DNA from: Ensifer sp. LCM 4579 | GTDB taxonomy: Bacteria > Pseudomonadota > Alphaproteobacteria > Rhizobiales > Rhizobiaceae | NCBI RefSeq assembly: GCF_001854885.1 | Contig: NZ_MDDV01000016.1 | Span: 69,914 to 114,741, forward strand | DNA: 44,828 bases | Direction: 5' to 3' | In this document: positions 1 to 9,107 of the stretch, in pieces | Numbering within the stretch: position 1 is the first letter of the stretch | How the letters are laid out: every line of letters starts with the position of its first letter | Made by a program: the position numbers and the translations under genes | Notes under the pieces: generated by a model | The model's database searches: none | What the model saw: the letters and a program-made list of their open reading frames with translations, nothing else | Told to the model about the DNA's origin: nothing

Positions 1-136
1 CCCATGAGTTAAGCTTTCATCGATCTGGCGCTAGCGGGTTCGCTTTTAGAAGCAATCGTTCCCTCCTAAATTGTACCTGATGCCGCCGGGCCTCTGCCCG
101 CAGAAAAGTGCAATCAGCCCGATAAAGTCAGAGAAT

Positions 137-940
137 TTACCGTTTGTCGCCGCGCACTAGACTAGGCAGCAATCCAAGATGGTCGCCGGCATCAACAACA
201 ATGATCTGACCAGTAATATTTGACGCTTCCGTCAGAAAGAACAGCGCAGCCTCGGACATCTGTTCCGGTGTGCCTGCCTGGCGTAGAGGCGTACGCTGTT
301 CCTCGTCGTCTTTCATCTTGTTGTAGTCACTATCGCCGACGCCATTTAGTATCCAACGGGTCTGGATGAAGCCGGGGCAAATGGTGTTCACGCGAACGGC
401 GGGGCTCAGCCAGCGTGCAAGCATGGGGGTAAGAGTATTTAGCGCGCCCTTAGATAGTACATAGGGCAGTGAGCTGCCGTTGCCGGTAAGGGTGGCATTG
501 CTAGACACATTCACGATCGCACCGCGTTCTTTGCTTTCCTCCCATTGTTTGCTCATGGCCGGAAACACCGCACGGCTCATCATGAAAGCGCCTGTAGCGT
601 TCACGCGAAACATGCGGTCGAAATCCTCCGGTGTGACGTCTTCAAGGTCGCCAGCTTTTTGGAACTTTGTGGTGGCAGCGTTATTGATAAGGCCGTCGAT
701 GCGTCCCCATTCGCTCAGGGTCTCGGCGGCCAGTTTGCGGCACTCTGCATCCTGCCCCACGTCGGCTTGTACGACGATGGCTTCAACACCTTGAGCTTTG
801 ACTTTGGCATAAGTCTCGTCGGCTTCCTTCTTACTTCGGCTATAGTTTATCGTGACGTTCCAGCCCCGCGCAGCGAGGTCGATGGCACAAGTCGCCCCCA
901 TACCCGTTGCCGATCCTGTCACAATTGCCACTTTGGTCAT
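137..940 (-). CDS. SDR-family NAD(P)-dependent oxidoreductase
   Basis: This 267-residue protein is a classical short-chain dehydrogenase/reductase. It has the cofactor glycine motif TGSATGMG (residues 8-15), the structural NNA (86-88), catalytic Ser147, and the YxxxK pair Tyr160/Lys164, so it should be active on a carbonyl or alcohol. The ATG at 940 follows AAAGGAA with good spacing. It is the last gene of the minus-strand order EctC-like, NRPS/PKS, SDR, and is separated from the NRPS/PKS stop by 291 bp. The neighbouring assembly-line protein has no ketoreductase domain, so a plausible inferred job is reduction of its beta-keto intermediate or product in trans. The family is too broad for a substrate to be named from sequence, and the gap leaves room for a separate promoter. 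Confidence 0.9.
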   Translation of the reverse strand: MTKVAIVTGSATGMGATCAIDLAARGWNVTINYSRSKKEADETYAKVKAQGVEAIVVQADVGQDAECRKLAAETLSEWGRIDGLINNAATTKFQKAGDLEDVTPEDFDRMFRVNATGAFMMSRAVFPAMSKQWEESKERGAIVNVSSNATLTGNGSSLPYVLSKGALNTLTPMLARWLSPAVRVNTICPGFIQTRWILNGVGDSDYNKMKDDEEQRTPLRQAGTPEQMSEAALFFLTEASNITGQIIVVDAGDHLGLLPSLVRGDKR

Positions 941-1231
941 GGTGTTTTCCTTTAGTGCCGCATCAGGCTTTCTTCATCAGCCGGAATGTCCAAAAGCTTC
1001 GAGAACCTTGCGCTTGGCCGCTCAACTCCGCACACAACGCCGCTGCCGTTGAATGTTGCCGAGCTCGCTGCATGCAGCAGCTATCCTGCTGCCACGGTTA
1101 TCACTGGGATCACACGCCACGCCGCGAAAATCGAGAGGCATGAATAAACTCGGTTCATGCTTGGTCGGACCCTGGCGCAGGAATTTACATAGCTCTTGTT
1201 CTGACCCCAATGAAGGATCCCTGCACAACTC
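941..1231. other. Gap between SDR and NRPS/PKS genes
   Basis: This gap lies between the NRPS/PKS stop codon and the SDR start on the minus strand. I see no convincing gene, no strong terminator hairpin and no recognisable promoter box apart from the SDR ribosome binding site (AAAGGAA, about 9 bases before its ATG). Confidence 0.4.
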
Positions 1232-4200
1232 TCAAGATTTGGCGGGAAATTGGCGTTTTACAACATCAGCTATTTGAGAGACCCTATCATGCTGCATGAT
1301 ACTGAAATGATCCCCATCAACGATATGAACATCCACGAAGCTTGCAGCTTTGTTCCAACCCCATGTCGGATCAGCGGCAGATAAACTTTCGCCGACCAAC
1401 AGGCTATCAAACGCTCCCGCGACTCGTGCCCGTATGAGCGTTAGAGGAATGGGTGTCCTGCTTGCCTCAAATTGTGAGGCGATTAAAGCGTTTGTCCAGT
1501 AGATTGAAGCGGTAGCCCTAAAACTTGCCTCAAGTCTATTGCTATGACATGCAAGATCCAGCATGCTAAACGCCTTCGCAGGATCTTTTTTCAACATCAT
1601 TCCGAATTCCTTTCGACCCAGCGGTCGGCTAATTGATCCCTCGGGCGCCACGGGCAAGAAAGCATCTGGGGGAGCATCTATAACGACCACACGGCTGACG
1701 TCGACACCTAGTCGGTGAAGCCCGAGGCCGACCTCGCTTGCCACTTTGCCTCCAAAGGAATAGCCAAGCAAAACCACTTTACTGTCACCTGTCACCTTCT
1801 TTGCACGGTTGGTGATAGAGGAGATAACATCCGCCGGCTTAGGGGCACTTCGCCAAGGGTTAATGCCCTCTGGGTACTCAAGGACTTCGGTGGAGATATC
1901 ACCTAGCAGTGGAATAAGTTCTGCGAAGTCCATTTGTTCTCCCGTTATACCAGGTATAAGGAGAAGCCGAGCATTCTCAGGTGCGCGCGCTTTCGTACCG
2001 GATGGAGCAAGACTAGCAACCTCATAAATCTCATTTGCGAGACTGCGCGGTGTCTGACACTTCATAAGCATTGTCATTGAGACAGATGTGCCGTAACGCT
2101 TTCTCAAGTCGTTTCGCAACTCGATGAGAAGCAGCGAATCCAGACCAAGATCATTCCACTTGAGGTCCGGACCCACGGTAGAATCACTTCGTTTACCAAG
2201 AAGCGCGGCAATCCGATCGATCACGTCCCGCAGAACATCCTCTTCAACCTGATAGCCGTGATACTCTCCGGATGGCGTGCGGGTTCTACGAATAGCCTTG
2301 GATTTCTCTGAAGCAGGACCTATCGACGGTTTGATGTTCAACGGTTGAGAAATAGCCGCTGCGTTGTTCGAAGGTTCCGCGCCGCCCCAGTCTGGAGATC
2401 GTTGAAAAAAAGCATTGTCTGTGGGGCAAGCGACAGCCTTATGATCATCGCCGAGAGGAGATGTGCCATCTGATGCTCGTTTTGTCGCGGCAAGCGGCGG
2501 AGCACAGAGATACTGAGTCCTGCTGAACGGATAGATCGGCAGAGCGACACGGCGCCACGCGCCGCGATGGGCGAGGTGGCCGAATTCGAGATCGATGCCA
2601 AGTTTAAACAGTTCGGCGAGGGCTCTGAGGAACGTTCCCAACTCGTCAGAGCTACGGCAAGAAGCAATCCAGGCTCTACCCTCTTCCGGGTCAACTTCCA
2701 TGCCGAGCCCGAGAAGCATAGGCTTCGGTCCGAGCTCGACAAATAGCTTTGAACTATCTTCAAGCATATACTGAAGCACATCATGGAAGCGAACAGGTCC
2801 CACGAGTTGGTCCGTGAGATAGTTGACCCAATCGTGATTTCCTTGAAGAGGTGCTCCTCTTACCGAGGAGACTACAGGGATGATTGGGTCGGAAAAGCGC
2901 AGATTTGCGATTACGGACCTGTATTTATCAACGATGGGGCGCATATGCTCTGAGTGGAAGGCATGCGATATTGGCAGTAGAGTGAACGTACAGCCCGAGA
3001 CCTCTCCAGTGTCGGCGAGTTTTGCCACCAGGTCAGCCTGACCGGATAATACGACTGCGTTCGGTGAGTTGAATGCCGCGACGGTAACACCACCGCCCAA
3101 CTCGGACACGAGAAGCGCAACATCTTCCGCGTTCCCCGTGGCCACAGCCATTGCGCCCATTCCGGATGGAAGTTCCGCTGAAAGTCGTCCCCGCTCAGAA
3201 ACAAGAAAGCAGGCATCTTCTAAGGATAGCACACCGGCGGCGACCAGCGCCGCAATCTCCCCGAAGCTATGACCCGCTACCTCCTCAAACTGCACCCCAA
3301 AAGAACGAAGAAGCCGGGTCATTGCGTATTCGAACGCGAAGATCGCCGGTTGCGTGAACTCGGTGCGATTCAGCCTTGGATCTCGATCGGGTGTTTCCTC
3401 GATCACCTGTTTGAGGTCGATCCCATGACTGCTCCGTATGCACTCGAAGCAATCTTCCATCGACTCTCTGAAGGCAGGAAACGCGGCAAAAAGCTCTTTC
3501 CCCATTCCTGTCCACTGGCAGCCCTGACCAGTGAAGAGACCAGCAATTTTCTTGGGGGCTAAACTGTCGGAGGGGGATGATGCCCCCACAACGACATCGT
3601 TGAGCAGTTGGGACAATTCAGCCTTGCTGGACACCGTCCAACCAACCCGGAACCGTTCCGGGCGACGCCCCACGCAGTAGGTCATGCATACATCCCGCAA
3701 GCGGAGATCTTTTCCAGAGGCAGCGAGGAGTTCGTAGACCTCCCGGCACAGAGTCACCAACTGCTCGGAGCTACCGGCCGACAGTACGAAGAGTTCATCT
3801 TGTTGAGGAGCGCAAGCTACCTGCGCCCTTCCTACACGAGCGTCTCCACCCTCGAGGATCATGTGGCAATTCGTCCCTCCTATCCCCAAGGAACTGATTG
3901 CTGCTCGCCTGGGTCTTTCCGATCGATAATTCCAATCCTGGGCCTGCCCACAGGCAATTCTCAGACGGGTTCCCCGCAGCGGCATGCGCTCATTTGGGGT
4001 TCGGAACGTGGGTATGGCTGGAATCCTGCCCCTGTGAAGACATAGAGCCGTTTTCAGAAGGCCTGCCGCACCTGCCGCTTCGTCAAGATGTCCAATATTC
4101 GCCTTCAGGGATCCGACAAGGCAGTTTTCAGCGGTCGCAGTTGCGCCATATGTTGCCGCCAGAGCTGTGATCTCAATCGAGTCCCCGACGGGTGTACCTG

Positions 4201-6988
4201 TCCCATGGGCCTCGATGTAGTCGATGTCGGATGCGGTGAGACCGGCATCTGCCAGAGCTGCGTTGATGACATCGATTTGCCCCTCCACGCTCGGTCCGGT
4301 ATAACTCAGTTTGCGCGCACCGTCGTTATTGACCGCTGACCCTACAATAATGGCGATGATCTGATCGCCATCCCGAGCCGCGAGATCATAATCTTTGAGG
4401 ACGAGAACCGCGCACCCGTTCCCGAATACTGATCCGTCGGCGGCCGCATCGAAGGGTCTGCAGCAACCAGTTGGTGACAGGATTACACCTTCGTGCGCGA
4501 AGTAGCCTACATGCTGCGGCGTTGAAACTGAAACGCCGCCGGCTAACGCCATGTCGGCTTCTCCTAAGCGGATTGCCTGTACAGCATGATGAATAGCGAC
4601 CAACCCACCTGAACAGGCGGAACCTACCGCGAGACTGGGACCCGTCAGATTGAGTTTGTTCGACACCCTCATCGAAACGTGCTCTGGAGAGTTGCCCTGC
4701 TCGATAAAAATTTCGCCGACATTCCGAATGAGCCGATGGCTCAAAAAGGGGCCATCGCATTCATCCATCACTGATGGCAAGATATTGTTGATCAGATATG
4801 TGCTCGCGCCACTCGCCGAATACACACCGGTCCGGTAAGGAACCGCCGTCGGGGCGTAACCTGCATTTTCCAGGGCATGCCAAGAACACTCAAGGAAAAT
4901 GCGTTGCTGCGGATCCATCAGCGCAGCTTCGCGATCACTGATGCCGAAGAATTCGGCGTCGAAATGATCGTGGTGCTCAAGGAAACCACCCGTCCTCACA
5001 AAGTTCTCACATATGGATAGCGCGGGCGGGTCGTTCTTGGATTCGGAAAGGAAGATTTGATTATTGATGAGACCTTTCCACAGTGCATCAACGGAGTCGG
5101 CGCCTGGGAAGCGTCCAGCCATACCGATGATCGCGACTGCATTTCGCGTCAAAGAAGCTGCAAAAGCCGCTTCGTTTTCGCCGAGAGTGGCGCGGAGCTT
5201 CGCAGTCTTTAGGATCGATTCCAGTGTGGTCTCATCGGTGATATCGGCCACGGAAACATCGACCTGCAATTCCTGCTTCAAACGTGTTATAAGTTGCATC
5301 GCGCTCAGCGAGTCGCCGCCTGCCGCTCTGAAGCTCCGACCGTTCCCTCCGGGAAGGACTTCATTCCAGATGTCTGACCCGCGCCGCTGGACGTTATTCC
5401 CTTGGCCGCTAACACGAGCCGGTGCTCTCACGGCGGAGGCCGCCATTGACTGGAGCACGCCACGGTCAATCTTGCCTGTTGACGTTTCGGGAAACGCCGA
5501 GAGTGTGCAGGTCCGGTATGGAACCGCTGTCGCATCCAAGGCGTCAGTAATCAGGGTTCTGATATCCTCCTCGAGCACATCACTCTTCGGGTCTTCTGCC
5601 GACGTTACGAAGGCCACTAGTTCGGATCGCCCACTGATCTCGACTGCGACGACGGCAGCTTGGTTAACGTATCGAGAACGCTCTATGGTCGCCTCAACCG
5701 CTGCGACATCGACTCGCTTGCCGCGGATTTTGACCTCCCGGTCGGCCCGCCCAGCGATGGCGATGCTGCCGTCAGGAAGGATGATGCCGAGATCCCCTGT
5801 TAGGTACTCGTCTGCTGCACCTGTTGAGGCGGAAGGGAGGGGCAATAGATCGTCGGCCCCAGACTGCATGTAGCCTAACGCGACCTGACACCCCTTGACA
5901 ACAATTGGACCCTCAGAGCCCGGTTCCGACGTGACCCCCTTGGAGGTGAGCACGCCCACCTCCATACCCGCTATGGGAACGCCGATCGATGGCAGATCCG
6001 GCCATTCTTCAGGGTCTCCGGCGAGCCGCAGAGACGTCACGTCTTGCACCTCAGTCGAGCCATAGTTGTTGTAGAGGGCGGCGCCGAGGCGATTAAATAG
6101 TGATCTGATTTCCCCAGTGATCTTTAGCGGCTCTCCGGCCGTGGTGACGTCTTTGAGGTAAAGCGGCTTAGCAAATGCGGAGGCCGCCAAGGCCAACTGA
6201 TTGAGCACACTGTAGGGCAGATATGCCTTTTCGACGCGACATGATGAGAGCAGCTTCAAGAGCAGCTCAGCATCCTGCCGCTGCTCCCCCATCGCTAAAA
6301 CGGCCGTTCCTCCTGAACTGATAGCAGAAAACAGTTCATGAAATGCAACGTCGAAATTGAAGGAGGCGAATTGCAAATGAACCGTGCCAGGTTCACATCC
6401 CCTGAAACGGATGTCCCATTGAATCAGGTTGGCAAGCCCACGGTTTGGCATGAGCACGCCCTTGGGTGTTCCTGTCGTCCCAGAGGTGAAAAGTAGGTAG
6501 CAGCCCGCTTCAGGGGTTGAGAGGTTTTCAACGTTGGAAATCTCGTCGCCCAATCGTCGCTCCACAAGAATCGTGTCAATGCAGAAGGACTGCAGGAGCC
6601 GCAACACTTCCGCAGCGACGGGGGTGTTGTCTGTAAGAACGATGCGTTTTGCCCGGGACGCCGCTAAGATGTTCCGGATTCTCGTCTCGCTCGCTACCAT
6701 GTCGAGCGGACATACCGTTGCTCCGCTAAGCATAACCCCGAGAATGATGATTACGGAATCGAGGTGACGAGAAGGATTCATCAAGATGATGTCACCGACG
6801 CAAACCCCGTGCGTTACAAGCTTTTGCGAAACGTGCAAGGCATGACCCAATAGCTCCCTGTACGTCATGCGCTCGTCGCCGCACTGAACTGCAATCCTCT
6901 GGGGAAATTTATGTGCGCACTCTATGAACTCCTGAGACACGGTGCGTGCGGCAAACAGCATATGTCCGGTCTCGGTCGCATTTGTCAT
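1232..6988 (-). CDS. Hybrid NRPS/PKS, domain order A-T-KS-AT-T-TE
   Basis: This 1918-residue protein is a one-protein assembly line. The adenylation domain (about 10-515) has LLFTSGTTGTPKG (165-177), an FDVAFHELF stretch with the Asp expected for alpha-amino binding, NNYGSTE and the A10-type Lys506. The first carrier domain has GGDSL (Ser560). The ketosynthase (about 615-1045) has Cys792, His928 in EAHGTGTP and His967 in NIGH. The acyltransferase (about 1145-1430) has GHSFGE (Ser1241) and HAFH (1342-1345), the malonyl-type signature. The second carrier domain has LGLDSL (Ser1618). The thioesterase (about 1670-1918) has GYSFGG (Ser1744), Asp1771 and His1894. No condensation, ketoreductase or dehydratase domain is visible. 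Inference: it activates one amino or related acid, extends it once with malonyl-CoA, and releases it by hydrolysis or cyclisation. ATG 6988 has GGACGGGA upstream and lies 20 bp after ectC; a PPTase gene is divergent nearby. Confidence 0.93.
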   Translation of the reverse strand: MTNATETGHMLFAARTVSQEFIECAHKFPQRIAVQCGDERMTYRELLGHALHVSQKLVTHGVCVGDIILMNPSRHLDSVIIILGVMLSGATVCPLDMVASETRIRNILAASRAKRIVLTDNTPVAAEVLRLLQSFCIDTILVERRLGDEISNVENLSTPEAGCYLLFTSGTTGTPKGVLMPNRGLANLIQWDIRFRGCEPGTVHLQFASFNFDVAFHELFSAISSGGTAVLAMGEQRQDAELLLKLLSSCRVEKAYLPYSVLNQLALAASAFAKPLYLKDVTTAGEPLKITGEIRSLFNRLGAALYNNYGSTEVQDVTSLRLAGDPEEWPDLPSIGVPIAGMEVGVLTSKGVTSEPGSEGPIVVKGCQVALGYMQSGADDLLPLPSASTGAADEYLTGDLGIILPDGSIAIAGRADREVKIRGKRVDVAAVEATIERSRYVNQAAVVAVEISGRSELVAFVTSAEDPKSDVLEEDIRTLITDALDATAVPYRTCTLSAFPETSTGKIDRGVLQSMAASAVRAPARVSGQGNNVQRRGSDIWNEVLPGGNGRSFRAAGGDSLSAMQLITRLKQELQVDVSVADITDETTLESILKTAKLRATLGENEAAFAASLTRNAVAIIGMAGRFPGADSVDALWKGLINNQIFLSESKNDPPALSICENFVRTGGFLEHHDHFDAEFFGISDREAALMDPQQRIFLECSWHALENAGYAPTAVPYRTGVYSASGASTYLINNILPSVMDECDGPFLSHRLIRNVGEIFIEQGNSPEHVSMRVSNKLNLTGPSLAVGSACSGGLVAIHHAVQAIRLGEADMALAGGVSVSTPQHVGYFAHEGVILSPTGCCRPFDAAADGSVFGNGCAVLVLKDYDLAARDGDQIIAIIVGSAVNNDGARKLSYTGPSVEGQIDVINAALADAGLTASDIDYIEAHGTGTPVGDSIEITALAATYGATATAENCLVGSLKANIGHLDEAAGAAGLLKTALCLHRGRIPAIPTFRTPNERMPLRGTRLRIACGQAQDWNYRSERPRRAAISSLGIGGTNCHMILEGGDARVGRAQVACAPQQDELFVLSAGSSEQLVTLCREVYELLAASGKDLRLRDVCMTYCVGRRPERFRVGWTVSSKAELSQLLNDVVVGASSPSDSLAPKKIAGLFTGQGCQWTGMGKELFAAFPAFRESMEDCFECIRSSHGIDLKQVIEETPDRDPRLNRTEFTQPAIFAFEYAMTRLLRSFGVQFEEVAGHSFGEIAALVAAGVLSLEDACFLVSERGRLSAELPSGMGAMAVATGNAEDVALLVSELGGGVTVAAFNSPNAVVLSGQADLVAKLADTGEVSGCTFTLLPISHAFHSEHMRPIVDKYRSVIANLRFSDPIIPVVSSVRGAPLQGNHDWVNYLTDQLVGPVRFHDVLQYMLEDSSKLFVELGPKPMLLGLGMEVDPEEGRAWIASCRSSDELGTFLRALAELFKLGIDLEFGHLAHRGAWRRVALPIYPFSRTQYLCAPPLAATKRASDGTSPLGDDHKAVACPTDNAFFQRSPDWGGAEPSNNAAAISQPLNIKPSIGPASEKSKAIRRTRTPSGEYHGYQVEEDVLRDVIDRIAALLGKRSDSTVGPDLKWNDLGLDSLLLIELRNDLRKRYGTSVSMTMLMKCQTPRSLANEIYEVASLAPSGTKARAPENARLLLIPGITGEQMDFAELIPLLGDISTEVLEYPEGINPWRSAPKPADVISSITNRAKKVTGDSKVVLLGYSFGGKVASEVGLGLHRLGVDVSRVVVIDAPPDAFLPVAPEGSISRPLGRKEFGMMLKKDPAKAFSMLDLACHSNRLEASFRATASIYWTNALIASQFEASRTPIPLTLIRARVAGAFDSLLVGESLSAADPTWGWNKAASFVDVHIVDGDHFSIMQHDRVSQIADVVKRQFPAKS

Positions 6989-7008
6989 GGTGTCCCGTCC
7001 TTCTGCTG

Positions 7009-7398
7009 TCAGTAGGTTGACGAGAGCTCCTTAGACGCTAGGTCGTGGACTTCGTCGCCGTTCAGAGCGGGAAAGAAAATACAGACCAGACGGAGGTCTT
7101 CCTCGTCGGCGATAAGGTGGTGGGCGTCGTTCTTGTCGAGTGCATACATCGTGCCGGGGACGATAGCATGCTCTTCACCGGTGATGTCGTTGCGAATGCG
7201 CCCCTTGCCGGCGATACAGTAGCAGGTTTCGACGTGATGGCGGTACTGCAGCAAGGATGAAGTCCCGGCCTTTACGATGGTGTCGGTCAGCGAATAGGGA
7301 ACTCCATCGGCCTTGACTAAGAAACGACGGCTCCTTCCATTGCCCCAGGCAACGTCACGCCTGGTACCCTCGATACTCTCAAGCTTGCGGATTATCAT
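7009..7398 (-). CDS. ectC: EctC-like (ectoine synthase family) cupin
   Basis: This 129-residue single-domain cupin resembles L-ectoine synthase, which cyclises N-gamma-acetyl-2,4-diaminobutyrate by water loss. Starting at ATG 7398, the three iron ligands known from characterised EctC (Glu57, Tyr85, His93) fall at exactly those positions, in HHVETCYC and MYALDKNDAHH. The usual FxPxLxGxEVH ending is also present. That agreement, together with GAGGAGC upstream, favours 7398 over an in-frame start 15 bp earlier. No ectA, ectB, ectD or ask_ect gene is nearby; the gene instead heads an operon with an NRPS/PKS. It therefore probably acts on a different substrate, perhaps a diaminobutyrate-like unit or the released product (inference). 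A decayed copy of its promoter and first codons is at 11.2-11.4 kb. The symbol states family membership, not proven activity. Confidence 0.8.
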   Translation of the reverse strand: MIIRKLESIEGTRRDVAWGNGRSRRFLVKADGVPYSLTDTIVKAGTSSLLQYRHHVETCYCIAGKGRIRNDITGEEHAIVPGTMYALDKNDAHHLIADEEDLRLVCIFFPALNGDEVHDLASKELSSTY

Positions 7399-7478
7399 AC
7401 GAATGCTCCTCATATGTCGCGTGCATGCTCCAACGTAGCCAAGGACGTCATCGTGCGAGAACTACCTACGCTGGTAGT
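7322..7478 (-). repeat. Reference copy of a ~160-bp inverted duplication
   Basis: This segment covers the ectC promoter, its ribosome binding site and the first 25 or so codons of ectC. It recurs in opposite orientation at 11245-11411 with a few substitutions, an 11-bp insertion and a 1-bp loss. The match begins at the inverted repeat at 7460-7479 and ends at AGCCGTCGTTT of the minus-strand reading. Confidence 0.85.
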
Positions 7479-7479
7479 T
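7460..7479. promoter_or_regulatory. Perfect inverted repeat, candidate operator
   Basis: AACTACC-tacgct-GGTAGTT is a perfect 7-bp inverted repeat with a 6-bp spacer, in the divergent region between ectC (minus) and the PPTase gene (plus). It lies 61-81 bp upstream of the ectC start. A version with 6-bp perfect arms is kept in the duplicate at 11245-11263, just upstream of a GntR-family gene. The size and symmetry suit a dimeric HTH regulator; that this GntR protein is the binder is inference. Confidence 0.5.
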
Positions 7480-7512
7480 GTAAATCCTCCATTCAGGTTC
7501 CTAGCTTCAGTT

Positions 7513-8187
7513 ATGAATTACTCTTTTCCATCGTTAGACATTCCTGTTCCCGCTCTTTTGCGGTTGGGAACAGTGGTCATCGCGCTCGAACGCTGGGATG
7601 CAATCGTGGACTGCCCATACGATGATTTTCTAGGAGCGGCCGATAAAAGTCGGCTTGCAGGTCTTCATAGCTCCCAAGCGCGAGCAGAGTTCATCGCGGG
7701 TAGAGCGGCTCTGCATCACGCCGGAAGAGCCCTCAGCTATGATGTGACCGGGATGCATATTGTCTACGAACCAGGCTCGGGGAAACCACAGTTCGCCTCC
7801 TCAGAGGATTCCTTCCAGTTCAGCATAACACATACAAGGGGCCTGGCGGGTTGCATCGCTTCGAGAAATTCTCTCGTCGGCTGCGACTGCGAGCGATTGG
7901 ATCGCGTGATTGAACCGCAAGAGCTTTCTATTGATCTTTTTGGCAGAGCCTTTACAAGTAAAAGAGACTTTCTAGTTGAGTGGACAAGACTCGAAGCTTC
8001 GCTAAAGCTCCATGGCCACAAGCTAAGCGATGTGATCGACCGTAGAGCGCAGCTTCTTCCGGGCGCTAGAATCAAAGCCTCTGAGAACTACATCGACGTC
8101 GGAGCTATCAAATCAAGCTTTGATATTAACGGTGAGTTTGTTTTCAGCTATTGTGTCGGAAAGAATTGCGAAAAACACTCCCGGTAA
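7513..8187 (+). CDS. 4'-phosphopantetheinyl transferase (Sfp type)
   Basis: This enzyme family moves phosphopantetheine from CoA to the serine of carrier domains, so it can convert the two T domains of the divergent NRPS/PKS to holo form. Visible motifs, numbered from ATG 7513, are GKPQF (about 90), FSITHT (about 103), VGCDCE (about 122-127, holding the Mg-binding Asp and Glu) and WTRLEASLK (157-165). In the last motif the usual KEA lysine is Leu. The reading frame is open back to an ATG at 7414, but those 33 extra codons run through the ectC promoter and the inverted repeat. I prefer 7513, which gives 224 residues, the normal family length. It is transcribed divergently from ectC and may share control with it. 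Confidence in family is high; the partner is inferred from proximity. Confidence 0.82.
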   Translation: MNYSFPSLDIPVPALLRLGTVVIALERWDAIVDCPYDDFLGAADKSRLAGLHSSQARAEFIAGRAALHHAGRALSYDVTGMHIVYEPGSGKPQFASSEDSFQFSITHTRGLAGCIASRNSLVGCDCERLDRVIEPQELSIDLFGRAFTSKRDFLVEWTRLEASLKLHGHKLSDVIDRRAQLLPGARIKASENYIDVGAIKSSFDINGEFVFSYCVGKNCEKHSR

Positions 8188-8405
8188 ATAAGAGCGCAGC
8201 CAGCGAAGCTTGATGACGACTGCAGTGCTCTAGGAAGGCTTTTAGAATGATACCCTTGTGCACATTAGCCGCCCTAAAAGTCGTGATCTGATCTTCCAAC
8301 TGGACGTCTTGGTTAGAGTTTGCCGTGTGATTTTCTTGCGGGAAGCGAGCGGAGAATGATGAAGGCGTCGCGGTTTTCGGACGCGCAGAAGCTTTGGAGG
8401 CCAGA

Positions 8406-9107
8406 ATGGCGTTGCAGACCGGGAGATATCTTGGAATCCTAGACCTTGAATATGGGTCGCCGTCAGGTGTGACACCGCCGCCGCAGGGCTCGATGATGAG
8501 TTCGGCTACTTTCGACTTGCCTGTGATCTCGGAAACCGTCGAGGGAGCTTGGGCGGACGTGGTAATGCGCGGCGATCCTGCGCTCGAGCCGGCATACGTT
8601 GCGGCAACTCAGCGGCTGGTAGAGCGAGGCGCGGTCGCAATTAGCTCGTATTGTGGCGCTGCTATTCGGCATCAGGCGGCGCTGGCCGCGGCAGTAAATG
8701 TCCCGGTAGTGACGTCGAGTCTGCTCTTGGTACCTATGCTGCTCCGCCAGTTGCCCCCGAGGACAAAGCTCGGTGTCATAACCCTTGATACGCGAGCTTT
8801 TGGAGAAGATTTGCTTCGCCTCAGTGACCCGACTGAGCGGATGAGAATCGTCATCGGCGGCCTCGAAGGCGGAAAGTTGGTCGAGAATGAAGCAATGTGC
8901 CCGCCACAACCGACCGATATTGCTGATATCGAGACTGAGATCGCTGCCTGCGTCGCGCGTCTCCGCGCCGCAAATCCGGAAATCGCGGCGCTTCTGTTCT
9001 CATGCACGTTATTTCCGCCGGCCACGCCGATGATCCGACGCACGACAGGACTGCCTGTGTACGATATCACAACCATCTGCCGGATGACTCTCCAGTCCAT
9101 CGCCTGA
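8406..9107 (+). CDS. Aspartate/glutamate racemase family protein
   Basis: This 233-residue protein of the Asp/Glu/hydantoin racemase superfamily has two Rossmann-like halves, each with one catalytic-type cysteine. Visible parts are GILDLEYG near the N terminus, SSYCGAA (first Cys), the LGVITLD half-domain strand, and LLFSCTLFPP (second Cys). GGAGG at 8396-8400 precedes ATG 8406 with ideal spacing; an earlier in-frame TTG at 8394 is less likely. It sits about 220 bp downstream of the PPTase gene on the same strand. The family includes amino-acid racemases, hydantoin racemases and maleate isomerases, and residues do not decide between them. A role in supplying a D-amino acid to the assembly line is possible but only inferred from location. 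Confidence 0.8.
   Translation: MALQTGRYLGILDLEYGSPSGVTPPPQGSMMSSATFDLPVISETVEGAWADVVMRGDPALEPAYVAATQRLVERGAVAISSYCGAAIRHQAALAAAVNVPVVTSSLLLVPMLLRQLPPRTKLGVITLDTRAFGEDLLRLSDPTERMRIVIGGLEGGKLVENEAMCPPQPTDIADIETEIAACVARLRAANPEIAALLFSCTLFPPATPMIRRTTGLPVYDITTICRMTLQSIA

Noticed and set aside
87..100. Hairpin CGGGC-ctct-GCCCG after the SDR gene
   Set aside because: The stem is only 5 bp and no T-run follows on the minus strand; insufficient for a terminator call.
5064..5873. A 269-codon plus-strand open frame inside the NRPS/PKS gene
   Set aside because: It lies antisense to the adenylation and first carrier domains, has Ser/Arg-rich low-complexity content and no motif. It is a shadow of a GC-rich coding region.
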